Shown: positions 48,447 to 57,038 of the stretch, in pieces
How the letters are laid out: the number at the start of each line of letters is the position of its first letter
Position numbering within the stretch: the first letter of the stretch is position 1
NCBI GenBank assembly: GCA_015654635.1
Contig: JAATGP010000069.1
Location: 106,627-170,626 of the forward strand
Origin: Alphaproteobacteria bacterium
GTDB taxonomy: Bacteria > Pseudomonadota > Alphaproteobacteria > Micropepsales > Micropepsaceae
Length of the DNA stretch: 64,000 nt
Reading direction: 5' to 3'
Notes under the pieces: model-generated
Databases searched by the model: none
Told to the model about the DNA's origin: nothing
What the model saw: only the letters and a program-made list of their open reading frames with translations
Made by a program: the position numbers and the translations under genes

Positions 48447-50204
48447 TTAGAAGAACGTGATGTAGAATGCCACGATGATGGCGATGACGATCAGGCTGAG
48501 CACCACATCCATTGCGTTCCAGCTGGCGCGCGTAACCGCCTTTTCCTCCGGCGTCGCTCCATACCAGGAATATTTGAGCTTGGCCGGATCGGGCGCTTTG
48601 GTCAGATAGCTGATGACGACCATCAAAATCGCGGAGGTCAGCAGCAGCGTTTGGCACCAGTACAGCCAGTTGATGTTCCAGATGTCGAAGACGAGGCCAT
48701 ATTGCGCTTTGAGCGGCGCCAGCGCGGCACTGTATTGATCGGGAGTGATCGTGTGGTGGAAGAGCTGCTGTTTCAGCGTGGCGACGTCTGCCTTGTGCCC
48801 CTTCATCACGATATCGGCCGCCAAACGGGCGAAGCCGCCGATAATGCCGATGAGGAATGACCAGAACGCGGCCGGCGCGGTGGCGCGCTTCCAGAAGACA
48901 CCGGCGATGAACAGCACCACGATGGCCGGCGACAGGTAGCTCTGCACGTTCTGGAGATATTCGTACAGGTTCGACGACAGCATCTTGATCACCAGCACCC
49001 AGCAGATGCCTAGGACCACGATCACGCCGGTGGCGATGCGTCCGGTCAGCACTTCTTCGCGGCCAGAGGCGTTGGGCCGCCATTCGCGATAGAAGTCCAT
49101 TGTGAACAGCGTCGCCGAGGCGTTGAACTTGGAGGCCAGGGACGCCATCAGCGCCACGATCATGCCGCAAGCGACAAAACCGCGGACGCCGTGGGGCAGG
49201 ATCTGCGCCACCAACGAGGTATAGGCGGCATCGCCATTGGGCGTGTGAAAGCTGGAACCGGGCATCGACACCAACGCGAAAGCGATCATGCCGGGCACCA
49301 GGAAGATAAACACCGGTGTGAGTTTGAGGAACCCGGCGAGGATCGTGCCGCGGCGGGCTTCTTTCTGGTTTTTGCCGGCCAGAACGCGTTGAACGATATA
49401 TTGGTCGGTACACCAGTACCAGAAGCCGATGATGGCTGCGCCCGGCAGCACCGCGGCCCACGACCATTCCGGATCGTTATAGGAGCGGATCAGGTGGATC
49501 TTGTCGCCCGCGGTAAGCGTCATGGCGTGCCAGCCCGCGAAAACGTCGCCGTGACCGAGTTCTTGCAAACCGATGAAGAGAATGGCTACCGAACCGAAGA
49601 TCAGGACCGGCGTCTGGAGCACGGCGGTGTACATGATCACGCGCAAGCCGCCGAGCACCGTATAAAGACCGGTGGTGAAAGCGAGCCCCAGCGCAATAGC
49701 CCAAAACACATCCAACTGGTATCCGAACAGGTTGACGCTGTTGATGCCAAGCAGGGTGCGCACGACGACGTCACCGGCGTAAATGGTCGCCGCGATCTTC
49801 GTCAACACCAGCGAAGCCATCGTCAAGAGGCTGAGCAGGTTGCGCGAACCGCGGGAGAAGCGCAGTTCGAGAAACTCCGGCATGGTGAAGACCTTCATGC
49901 GGTCATAGAGCGGCACGAACACCCAGCCGAGGATTAGGATGATCCAGCCTTGCATTTCCCAGTGCGCCATCGCCATGCCGGTCGCGAAGCCGGCACCGGC
50001 GAGCCCAACAAGATGCTCGGAGCCGATATTGGACGAGAAAATGGAGGTACCGATCTGCAGCCAATTCGAGTCACGGCCGGATAGGAAGTAGTCCTTGCCG
50101 GATTCGTTTTTCTTTCTCATCGACAGGATGACGACAAATGTCATGGCCGCGACGAAAGCCAATACGATCCACCAGTCCAGTGCATTGAACACTGAATTGC
50201 CCAT
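48447..50204 (-). CDS. Sodium:solute symporter (SSS/SGLT family), probable arabinose transporter
   Basis: A 585-residue inner-membrane transporter with about 14 hydrophobic segments. It begins LDWWIVLAFVAAMTFVVILSM followed by KDYFLSGRDSNWLQIGTSIFSSNIGSEHLVGLAGAGFA, a sugar-type SSS signature. Also typical are WYWCTDQYIVQRVLAGKN and ASLASKFNASATLFTMDFYR. It is the last gene of the minus-strand araA-araB-araD unit (26 nt after araD), so Na+-driven L-arabinose uptake is the most likely role, although xylose or galactose is possible. Confidence 0.85.
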   Translation of the reverse strand: MGNSVFNALDWWIVLAFVAAMTFVVILSMRKKNESGKDYFLSGRDSNWLQIGTSIFSSNIGSEHLVGLAGAGFATGMAMAHWEMQGWIILILGWVFVPLYDRMKVFTMPEFLELRFSRGSRNLLSLLTMASLVLTKIAATIYAGDVVVRTLLGINSVNLFGYQLDVFWAIALGLAFTTGLYTVLGGLRVIMYTAVLQTPVLIFGSVAILFIGLQELGHGDVFAGWHAMTLTAGDKIHLIRSYNDPEWSWAAVLPGAAIIGFWYWCTDQYIVQRVLAGKNQKEARRGTILAGFLKLTPVFIFLVPGMIAFALVSMPGSSFHTPNGDAAYTSLVAQILPHGVRGFVACGMIVALMASLASKFNASATLFTMDFYREWRPNASGREEVLTGRIATGVIVVLGICWVLVIKMLSSNLYEYLQNVQSYLSPAIVVLFIAGVFWKRATAPAAFWSFLIGIIGGFARLAADIVMKGHKADVATLKQQLFHHTITPDQYSAALAPLKAQYGLVFDIWNINWLYWCQTLLLTSAILMVVISYLTKAPDPAKLKYSWYGATPEEKAVTRASWNAMDVVLSLIVIAIIVAFYITFF

Positions 50205-50230
50205 GAATGCTCACTCCCCCTGAATTTTTG

Positions 50231-50923
50231 TTATTTTTGCCCGTAATAGGCCTTGGGCCCATGCTTGCGTAGGAAATGCTTGTCGAGCAGCACAGTCTGC
50301 ATGTCGTCCGTGGCCGGATTGATCCGCAACGTCTCGCTTGCCAGCCGCGCCAAATATTCGAGAATCGCCGCATTGTGTACGGCCTCGTGCGCGTCCTTGC
50401 CCCAAGCAAATGGACCATGGCTTGCCACGAGCACCGCCGGTTTGTGCAGCGGATCGATACCCGCGAAAGCCTCGACGATCACCTCGCCTGTGTTCGCTTC
50501 ATAGTCTGAGGCAATTTCGTCCGAGGTCATCAATCGGGTGCAGGGAACGTCGCCGTGCCAGTAATCGGCATGCGTGGTGCCCATGGCGGGAATGGCACGC
50601 TTGGCCTGCGCCCAGGCGGTGGCATAGAGGCTATGAGTGTGGACGATGCCAACGACATCGGCGAAGGCGCGATAGAGCACCAGATGGGTGGGTGTGTCGG
50701 AGGAGGGGCGCAAGTCGCCCTCCACCGTTTCACCGGTCGTGAGCGACACCACCACCATGTGTTCGGCCTTCATGACGTCATAAGGCACGCCCGAGGGTTT
50801 GATCACCACCAGGCCGCTGGCGCGGTCGATGCCGCTGACATTGCCGAAGGTCTGGATGACAAGTCCTTCTTTGACCAAATCGAGATTGGCCTTGAGGACG
50901 GCTTCTTTCAACGTATCGAGCAT
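50231..50923 (-). CDS. araD: L-ribulose-5-phosphate 4-epimerase
   Basis: Converts L-ribulose 5-phosphate to D-xylulose 5-phosphate, the entry to the pentose phosphate pathway. It is a 230-residue class II aldolase-fold enzyme. The start is MLDTLKEAVLKANLDLVKEGLVIQTFGNVSGIDR. The zinc-binding His residues lie in GIVHTHSLYATAWAQ and a late His in VASHGPFAWGKDAHEAVHNA. PSGVPYD and PSSDTPTHLVLY bind the phosphate. It begins 4 nt after araB, so translation is probably coupled. Confidence 0.94.
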   Translation of the reverse strand: MLDTLKEAVLKANLDLVKEGLVIQTFGNVSGIDRASGLVVIKPSGVPYDVMKAEHMVVVSLTTGETVEGDLRPSSDTPTHLVLYRAFADVVGIVHTHSLYATAWAQAKRAIPAMGTTHADYWHGDVPCTRLMTSDEIASDYEANTGEVIVEAFAGIDPLHKPAVLVASHGPFAWGKDAHEAVHNAAILEYLARLASETLRINPATDDMQTVLLDKHFLRKHGPKAYYGQK

Positions 50924-50927
50924 GGCG

Positions 50928-52595
50928 TCAGCTCCGTGCCTTGCTGCGGATATCGATCAGTTGCTTCATGATGCTGGCGAGATTGCCTCGTCCGGTTTCG
51001 GTGCCAAAGGCATCATGCAGGGTGCGGTAGATCGCATAGAGGTCCTTGTAGACCGCGTGCGCAGCCGGATCGGGCTGGTAGACCTTCTCTTTCAGGCCGG
51101 TCATGGCTTTGATCGCTGTCGCGAAATCGGGATGGGCTTTGGCCACCACGGCGGCGGCAATGGCGGAGCCGAGCGCCGGAGTTTGTGCAGAACGCGAAAC
51201 CTTCATCGGGCGGCCCGTGACGTCGGCATAGAGTTGCATCACGAAGGCATTCTTTTCGGCGATGCCGCCGCAATTGACAACAGTGTCGATGGCGACGCCG
51301 TATTCCTCGAAGCGGTTGATGATGGTGAGGGCGCCGAACGCGGTCGCTTCGACCAGCGCGCGATAGATTTCGGCCGGTGTGGTGTAGAGGGTCTGCCCCA
51401 ACAGCAGGCCCGTCAGCCGCTGATCGACCAGGATGGTGCGGTTGCCGTTGTTCCAGTCGAGCGCGACAAGCCCGCTTTCGCCCGGCTTCAGCTTGGCGGC
51501 TTGCTCTGTCAGTTCGACATGACCAAGCCCCGCTGGTTTTACGTATTCGACGAACCAGTTGAAGATGTCACCGACCGCCGATTGGCCCGCTTCGAGGCCG
51601 AAATAGCCGGGCAGCACACTGCCATCGACGATGCCGCAAACGCCGGGAACGTCGGCGAGTTTGTCGCTATTGACCTTGACGGTGATATCGCAGGTCGACG
51701 TGCCGATGATCTTGACCAGCACGCCCGGCGCGACGCCAGCGCCGATCGCGCCCAAATGGCAATCGAACGCGCCCACCGCCACGGGGATGCCCGCCTTAAG
51801 GCCGGTCTTTTGCGACCACTCGGGCGAAAGTCCGCCGACGGCGGAATCCACGGCTTTGACGCGCGGTGTCAGCCGGTCGCGCAAGGACGCAAGCTTGGGA
51901 TCGAGCTTGGCGAGAAACTCGGCGTCGGGATAGCCGCCCCATTCCTTGCAATACATCGCCTTGTGTCCGGCGGCGCAAATGCCGGCGATGAAAGTGTCTG
52001 GATGCAGCGTACCGGTCATCGCCGCGGGCACGAAATCCGCGAGTTCGATCCAACTATGAGCCGCATCGAAGACGTCAGGGGCGGTGTGCAGGCAATGCAG
52101 GATTTTGGAATAGAACCACTCGCTCGAATAAACCCCGCCGATCTTGGCAAGGTATTGCGGGCGCATCTCGGCCGCGCGCTTGGTGATCTCGGCCGCTTCC
52201 GCCCAGCCGGTATGATCCTTCCACAGCCAAGCCATGGCAGCAGGGTTTTCCGCCCATCTTTTCTGCAAGGCGAGGGGGATGCCGTTCGCATCGACGGGCA
52301 TCGGCGTGGAGCCAGTGGTATCGACTCCGATGCCGGCCACTTGTGACGGGGCAAAGCCCGGCACCGTATCGGCGGCTGCGGCCAGCGCTTCGACAATCGT
52401 CAGCTCGGCTCCCTTCAGATAATCGGCTGGATGCTGGCGGGCAACATTCGGGTCCTTGTCCAGGACGACGCCTTGGTGGCCATGCGCGTAAGTCCATATT
52501 GCGGAACCAACTTCGCGGCCGTCCGCTACGTCGACCACCAGCGCGCGAACGGAATTGGTCCCGTAGTCGAGACCGATCGCATAACGACTGTCCAT
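50928..52595 (-). CDS. araB: Ribulokinase
   Basis: An ATP-dependent kinase phosphorylating L-ribulose in the L-arabinose pathway. Start 52595 (MDSRYAIGLDYGTNSVRALVVD) follows GGGAAGAAG and gives 555 residues, standard for AraB; the track start lies inside araA. FGGY-kinase motifs include GIGVDTTGSTPMPVD, the catalytic Asp in VAVGAFDCHLGAIGAG, IIGTSTCDI and VVNCGGIAEKNAFVMQLYADV. It is located 25 nt after araA. Confidence 0.95.
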   Translation of the reverse strand: MDSRYAIGLDYGTNSVRALVVDVADGREVGSAIWTYAHGHQGVVLDKDPNVARQHPADYLKGAELTIVEALAAAADTVPGFAPSQVAGIGVDTTGSTPMPVDANGIPLALQKRWAENPAAMAWLWKDHTGWAEAAEITKRAAEMRPQYLAKIGGVYSSEWFYSKILHCLHTAPDVFDAAHSWIELADFVPAAMTGTLHPDTFIAGICAAGHKAMYCKEWGGYPDAEFLAKLDPKLASLRDRLTPRVKAVDSAVGGLSPEWSQKTGLKAGIPVAVGAFDCHLGAIGAGVAPGVLVKIIGTSTCDITVKVNSDKLADVPGVCGIVDGSVLPGYFGLEAGQSAVGDIFNWFVEYVKPAGLGHVELTEQAAKLKPGESGLVALDWNNGNRTILVDQRLTGLLLGQTLYTTPAEIYRALVEATAFGALTIINRFEEYGVAIDTVVNCGGIAEKNAFVMQLYADVTGRPMKVSRSAQTPALGSAIAAAVVAKAHPDFATAIKAMTGLKEKVYQPDPAAHAVYKDLYAIYRTLHDAFGTETGRGNLASIMKQLIDIRSKARS

Positions 52596-52620
52596 GCTTC
52601 TTCCCAGAATCCGTTGGAGG

Positions 52621-54132
52621 TTAAATTGCCCAACCCTGATTGAGGGCGTAGTAGACTTCGTTGGTACGCAACGTCTGTTTGAAGTCGCGGATCTTGGTGT
52701 CGGCATCGATCACCAGGAATTCGATGCCGGCGATCGTCGCGAAGTCCTCAAGCATTTCGGTGGTCGCTGCCAGGCTGAACGCCGAATGGTGCGCACCGCC
52801 CGCCAGGATCCAGGCCATCGCCGCGGATTCGAAATCAGGGCGTGCCTTCCACACCGCGCGGGCCACCGGCAGCTTGGGCATGTCGTGCGGCGCCTTGATC
52901 ACGTCGACTTCGTTGACGATGAGGCGGAAGCGGTTGCCGAGATCGATCAGCGAGGTGGCCGTGGCCGGCCCCTCGGCGGACTCGAACACCAGACGCGCCG
53001 GGTCTTCCTTGCCGCCGATGCCAAGCTTGTGGACTTCGAGCTTGGGCCTGTCCGCGGCGATGGATGGGCAGATTTCCAGCATATGAGCGGCGAGATTGCA
53101 CATGTTCGCCGGATCGAGGTGGTAGGTGTAGTCTTCCATGAACGAGGTGCCGCCTTTGAGGCCGGTCGTCATGGTCTTGACCGCGCGCACCAGGGCGGCG
53201 GTCTTCCAGTCGCCTTCGGCACCGAAACCGTAGCCGTCGGCCATCAGGCGCTGCGAGCCGATGCCCGGCAACTGCGCCATCCCGTAAAGGTCTTCGAAGG
53301 TGTTGGTGTAGCCCTTGGCGCCGACCTCTTTCAGGAAGACGCGCATGCCCGCTTCGATCTTCGCGGCGCCCCGCACGGATGCGTAATGGGCGCCGCCTTT
53401 CTTCACGTCGGGCGACAGGACATAGGCATCGGCATATTCGGCGATCAGATCGTCAACCTGCTTGTCGCTGACCGCATCGATCCGTTTCACCAGATCGCCG
53501 ACGGCGTAATAGTTGACCGAGAAACCGAATTTGAACTGTGCCGATACCTTGTCGCCGTCGGTAACCGCCACTTCGCGCATATTGTCGCCGAAACGGACGA
53601 ACTTGGCACCTTGCCAATCGGCCCAGGCGAGCGCCGCGCGCGTGAAGGCGCCGATTTTCTCTTGTACCTTAGGATCCTGCCAATAGCCGACGACGACCTT
53701 GCGGTCCTTTCTGAGGCGCGTCCAGATGAACCCGTGCTCGCGGTCGCCATGGGCCGCTTGGTTCAGATTCATGAAGTCCATATCGATGGAGGCCCAAGGA
53801 ATGTCGCGGTTGTATTGCGTGTGCAGATGAACGGCGGGCTTCTGCAGGTGCTTAAGACCGTTGATCCACATTTTCGAGGGCGAGAAGGTGTGGCACCAGG
53901 TGATGAGACCGATGCAGGCCGGCGAATTGTTAGCGGCAGCAACAAGTTCATCAACCGACTCAGGCGATACAAGGACCGGTTTGAAGACGACTCTGACTGG
54001 AATGGCGGGCGAGGCGTCGAGTGCCTTGGCGATTTCGCTGGAATCGGCGGCGACTTGTTTCAGCGTCTCAGGGCCATAGAGATGCTGGCTTCCGGTTACA
54101 AACCACACTTCGCGATCGCGCACTTTGAGCAT
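52621..54132 (-). CDS. araA: L-arabinose isomerase
   Basis: Isomerises L-arabinose to L-ribulose using Mn2+. The conserved opening [21 protein letters not shown] is near-identical to known AraA proteins. Active-site parts are [24 protein letters not shown]-like [48 protein letters not shown] and the late GGAHHSAFS. The start is uncertain: 54132 (MLKVRDREV, 503 residues) has a weak ribosome site, and 54147 adds five residues. It is the first gene of the ara operon, with two motif copies upstream. Confidence 0.95.
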   Translation of the reverse strand: MLKVRDREVWFVTGSQHLYGPETLKQVAADSSEIAKALDASPAIPVRVVFKPVLVSPESVDELVAAANNSPACIGLITWCHTFSPSKMWINGLKHLQKPAVHLHTQYNRDIPWASIDMDFMNLNQAAHGDREHGFIWTRLRKDRKVVVGYWQDPKVQEKIGAFTRAALAWADWQGAKFVRFGDNMREVAVTDGDKVSAQFKFGFSVNYYAVGDLVKRIDAVSDKQVDDLIAEYADAYVLSPDVKKGGAHYASVRGAAKIEAGMRVFLKEVGAKGYTNTFEDLYGMAQLPGIGSQRLMADGYGFGAEGDWKTAALVRAVKTMTTGLKGGTSFMEDYTYHLDPANMCNLAAHMLEICPSIAADRPKLEVHKLGIGGKEDPARLVFESAEGPATATSLIDLGNRFRLIVNEVDVIKAPHDMPKLPVARAVWKARPDFESAAMAWILAGGAHHSAFSLAATTEMLEDFATIAGIEFLVIDADTKIRDFKQTLRTNEVYYALNQGWAI

Positions 54133-54191
54133 CGGCCATCTCTGCATCTATTTCGTCTGAGTTATTAGCATGGCTGCTTTTGAGTTGCATC

Positions 54192-54206
54192 AAAAATCAG
54201 ACAAAT
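54192..54206. promoter_or_regulatory. Candidate GntR operator upstream of the araA operon
   Basis: AAAAATCAGACAAAT; on the minus strand ATTTGTCTGATTTTT, a perfect left half of the recurring palindrome. A weaker second copy, TTTCGTCTGAGTTAT, lies at 54151-54165 next to the araA start. Confidence 0.6.
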
Positions 54207-54414
54207 ATGCGATGGGGCGGCCTGCCGCACGAGGCACGGAAGCAGCGGGCGCCGCGATGTCACGGGCTTGTGGTTGAGGCTTTGTCTAGGGTGCCGCAGG
54301 CCACGCTCCTCAATGACTGGGAGAGGGTCATGCCGCTCATCCGGTAGTGGACCGACATCAAGGCCCGGGGGCTCTATTCTTGCGGGTGGCCGTCCAAAAC
54401 CGTACGGCGGTACA

Positions 54415-54781
54415 GCTTGCCGCTTTCCCGATGGCGTTGCCGTTGATTGCAGTGGCTGCGTCCGGATTGCGCAATGGGGGAGGTGCCGTAGTACGCCACA
54501 CTCCAGGCGGGAAGGCCGATCGCGTCCTGCAATTGCCGATTCGGCTGTCGACATGCGTCTGCTTTGGTGGCAGCGCTCTCGACCTTCTTTTCGTATCCAC
54601 AGCACGTGCCGGTCTGGACGATTCGACGCTTGCCTCACAATCTGGTGCGGGTAACGTGTTTGTGTACACTGTGGGCGCGCAAGGTCTGCCGGAGCATCGT
54701 TTTGATATGCACGGATGGCCTTCCGGCAATCGGAACGACGAGATTGAAGAAATAGAACCACGTCCGTTGGATAGCAGTTGA
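54415..54781 (+). pseudogene. Remnant of an SMP-30/gluconolactonase-family sugar lactonase
   Basis: One frame reads RFPDGVAVDCSGCVRIAQW, the next frame GGAVVRHTPGGKADRVLQL, and then CFGGSALDLLFVSTARAGL and a tail ending GAQGLPEHRF. These are the successive C-terminal blocks of SMP-30/LRE lactonases. The frame break coincides with a run of five G at 54476-54480; removing one G restores a continuous W-G-G-A-V-V reading. The first half of the gene is missing, since araA occupies the space upstream, so it is decayed regardless of the G-run. It ends at the TTG region of the downstream dehydrogenase gene, suggesting a former lactonase-dehydrogenase pair. Confidence 0.65.
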
Positions 54782-54837
54782 CAGAAAAGCAGCCTCACCT
54801 GAACCAAATTCAACATGTTCACCGGCAGGAAGAGAAC

Positions 54838-55764
54838 TTGCAGCCTATTCGGATCGGCGTTATCGGCCTCGGCAAGATTGCCCTTGAAGAACACGTCCCG
54901 GCGATAAGGGCCGACGGCGCGTATGAAATCGTCGCCGGTGCTGGACGGGATGCAACACTGGAAGGCATTCCTTGTTTTGCGTCTCTCGATGAGATGTTTG
55001 ATGCTGGCCCTCCGCTCGACGCCGTCGCGATTTGCACGCCGCCGCAATTGCATTACGCCATGGCCAAGGCCGCCCTGGAACGGCATTGCCATGTGCTGCT
55101 GGAAAAGCCGCCATGCCTGACCGTCGCCGAATTCGACGATCTCGTTACCACCGCTGCGGCTAAGGGGGCGAGCTTTTTCCAGGCTTGGCACGCGCGCGAG
55201 ACCCCAGTGATCGAGGTCGCGCAGCGCTGGCTTGCCGGCCGGCGCATCCTGGGTGGAGGCGTTGTCTGGACGGAGGACGTCCGCCTTTCTCACCCCCACC
55301 AGGACTGGATTTGGCAAGCGGATGGTTTCGGCGTTCTCGACGCGGGTATCAATGCCATCTCGATTCTGACGCGGATTTTGTCGGACCCAATTACGGTGGA
55401 CCACGCAACGTTGCTCGTCCCGTCGGATTGCCAAAGCCCGATCGCGGCGAGGGTCGGTTTCCGAATGCAAGGTGCGGCCATCGATGCCGATTTCGATTTT
55501 CGCGTTCCGGTGATTTATGAGCGCCAGATAACGCTCGAAACCGAGGACGGCACGCTCACGCTTTTGGGGCACGGCAGCGAGCTTTTGATCGATGGCCGCG
55601 CCACCGCCGCGGCTGGGCAGACGAGCGAATACGCCGAGTTGTACCGGCGGTTTAGAGAGCTTATCGCGCGTGGTGCATCCGACAACGACAAGCGGCCCCT
55701 CGAACTCGTGGTCGACATTTTTCGGGTGGCGGAGCGTATAGCCATCGCACCGCTCTCAAGCTGA
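54838..55764 (+). CDS. Gfo/Idh/MocA family oxidoreductase, probable aldose 1-dehydrogenase
   Basis: An NAD(P)-dependent dehydrogenase, most like D-galactose or L-arabinose 1-dehydrogenases. The Rossmann motif is IRIGVIGLGKIALEEHVPAI, the cofactor/catalytic Lys is in VLLEKPPCLTVAEFDDL, and the substrate domain contains DAGINAISILTRIL. The start is probably TTG 54838, which follows AGGAAGAG and gives 308 residues; the track uses TTG 54778. It would oxidise a pentose or galactose to its lactone. Its natural partner lactonase appears only as a broken remnant directly upstream. Confidence 0.72.
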   Translation: MQPIRIGVIGLGKIALEEHVPAIRADGAYEIVAGAGRDATLEGIPCFASLDEMFDAGPPLDAVAICTPPQLHYAMAKAALERHCHVLLEKPPCLTVAEFDDLVTTAAAKGASFFQAWHARETPVIEVAQRWLAGRRILGGGVVWTEDVRLSHPHQDWIWQADGFGVLDAGINAISILTRILSDPITVDHATLLVPSDCQSPIAARVGFRMQGAAIDADFDFRVPVIYERQITLETEDGTLTLLGHGSELLIDGRATAAAGQTSEYAELYRRFRELIARGASDNDKRPLELVVDIFRVAERIAIAPLSS

Positions 55765-55784
55765 TGGTGGCAGAGGTGCGCCGT

Positions 55785-56561
55785 TCAGGTGCGCGGTGGA
55801 CGCGTCAAGAGTCGCGATCCCGAGTCCCGAGCTTTTTGCGACAAGGGAATATCCTGGAGTGCCAGTCTGACCAACGTGCTCATCTCACGCTGCGCCCGTT
55901 CGGGGTTGCGGTCGGCGATCGCCTGGAAAACCCGCAAGTGATCGGGAACGGGGTCACGGGGCAGCGGCTTTTCCCGTTGTTTGAACATTGTGGTCGTCTT
56001 GACCGCCGCATTCACGCCAGTGGTGAGCGAGATGAAATAGGGATTGTCGGTGGCCTGAAGCAGGCTCTCATGAAAGGCGGTATCGCCATCTTGGCCCTCT
56101 TCGGAGGCTAAGGTGCGAGCGGCCATTCGCTCGATGCCGTCGCGCATGGCGTCCAAATCCTTGGTGGTGCGCCGGACGGCTGCGAGGGCGGCCGCGGCGG
56201 ATTCGACGACATCGCGCAACTCAAAGAGGCTCTCGAGCAGCGCCAGATCGGGCTCGTTTTCGAAGGTCCACGCCAGCACGTCCGGATCGAGCATGTGCCA
56301 CTTGCTTAATGGACTGACCTTCGTGCCGACCTTCGGCTTGGACTCGACCAGTCCTTTGGCGGCCAGGATGCGGACGGCTTCGCGATAGGCGGTGCGCGAA
56401 ACGGCCAGTTTGGCGCTGGATGCCACTTCACCGAACAACAAATCGCCGGGCTTATATTGGCCGCTGGTGATCGCCACGCCGAGATCGCGCGCAATCGTTC
56501 CGTGTAAACGCAAGCTTTTGCTGATCGGGTGTAGGCGACCAACGGGTACAAGTTTAACCAT
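55785..56561 (-). CDS. GntR family regulator, FadR subfamily with FCD ligand domain
   Basis: A 258-residue transcription factor. The N-terminal winged helix (residues about 20-85) shows HGTIARDLGVAITSGQYKPGDLLF, SRTAYREAVRILAAKGLVESKPKVGTKV. The C-terminal FCD domain shows LFELRDVVESAAAALAA, DTAFHESLLQATDNPY and DHLRVFQAIADRNPERAQREM, with Asp/His residues expected to bind a metal and a sugar-acid or sugar effector. Copies of the recurring TTGTC-N-GACAA-type palindrome stand upstream of this gene and of most locus genes, so it is the probable local regulator, likely a repressor relieved by a sugar-derived ligand. Convergent with the dehydrogenase gene. Confidence 0.88.
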   Translation of the reverse strand: MVKLVPVGRLHPISKSLRLHGTIARDLGVAITSGQYKPGDLLFGEVASSAKLAVSRTAYREAVRILAAKGLVESKPKVGTKVSPLSKWHMLDPDVLAWTFENEPDLALLESLFELRDVVESAAAALAAVRRTTKDLDAMRDGIERMAARTLASEEGQDGDTAFHESLLQATDNPYFISLTTGVNAAVKTTTMFKQREKPLPRDPVPDHLRVFQAIADRNPERAQREMSTLVRLALQDIPLSQKARDSGSRLLTRPPRT

Positions 56562-56616
56562 CGTATCCGGCCAATAAATCCCGCCTCGTCAATATATATC
56601 CATATATACTCCAACA

Positions 56617-56684
56617 TTACCGCTGACAAATACAACGAAAATTGCGCCACCCCGGTCCTGCAATATCGTACTTGTCGGGCAAAT
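56617..56684. promoter_or_regulatory. Two candidate operator copies upstream of the GntR gene
   Basis: TTACCGCTGACAAAT (56617-56631) keeps the right half of the palindrome. ACTTGTCGGGCAAAT (56670-56684) matches both halves with one or two differences. Their position 56-120 nt before the regulator start suggests autoregulation. Across 56562-57038 I see no definite gene; the 146-codon ORF 57029-56589 has no motif I recognise. Confidence 0.5.
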
Positions 56685-57010
56685 GAGGCCATTCACAGCA
56701 TCCAGGCTCTGCGGTCGATAGGCAAACGAATGCCAATTTTGCACGCCACCAGGCGCGCTCCTTGATGTTTTGCGAGGAACAATGGTCAGCGGACGGATTT
56801 CAAACATCCTCGGTCGCCACAGCGCCGGAGGGGGGCTGACGATTCGTGTGTGCAAAACCGGGGATTGCGAGAAGAGGACTTCCCAGCCGTCGCCCCACGT
56901 CATGGGCGGCGGGCACGTGTGGCGGATAGCGCGAACGAACGGAAAATCGGCAATCGGCACAGGAAGGTGCTGCCATCGGGCGTGGCCGTTCCCTCGTTTG
57001 ATCCGGCATA

Positions 57011-57025
57011 ACTTGTCTGGCATAT
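57011..57025. promoter_or_regulatory. Candidate GntR operator at the second GH39 gene
   Basis: ACTTGTCTGGCATAT resembles the copy at 56670. It overlaps the first possible start codon (57024), which favours a later start for the GH39 gene. Confidence 0.5.
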
Positions 57026-57038
57026 GCAAAGACGAATT

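Noticed and set aside
54165-54761. 198-codon minus-strand ORF upstream of araA
   Set aside because: It is antisense to the lactonase remnant and has only low-complexity Arg/Pro-rich text.
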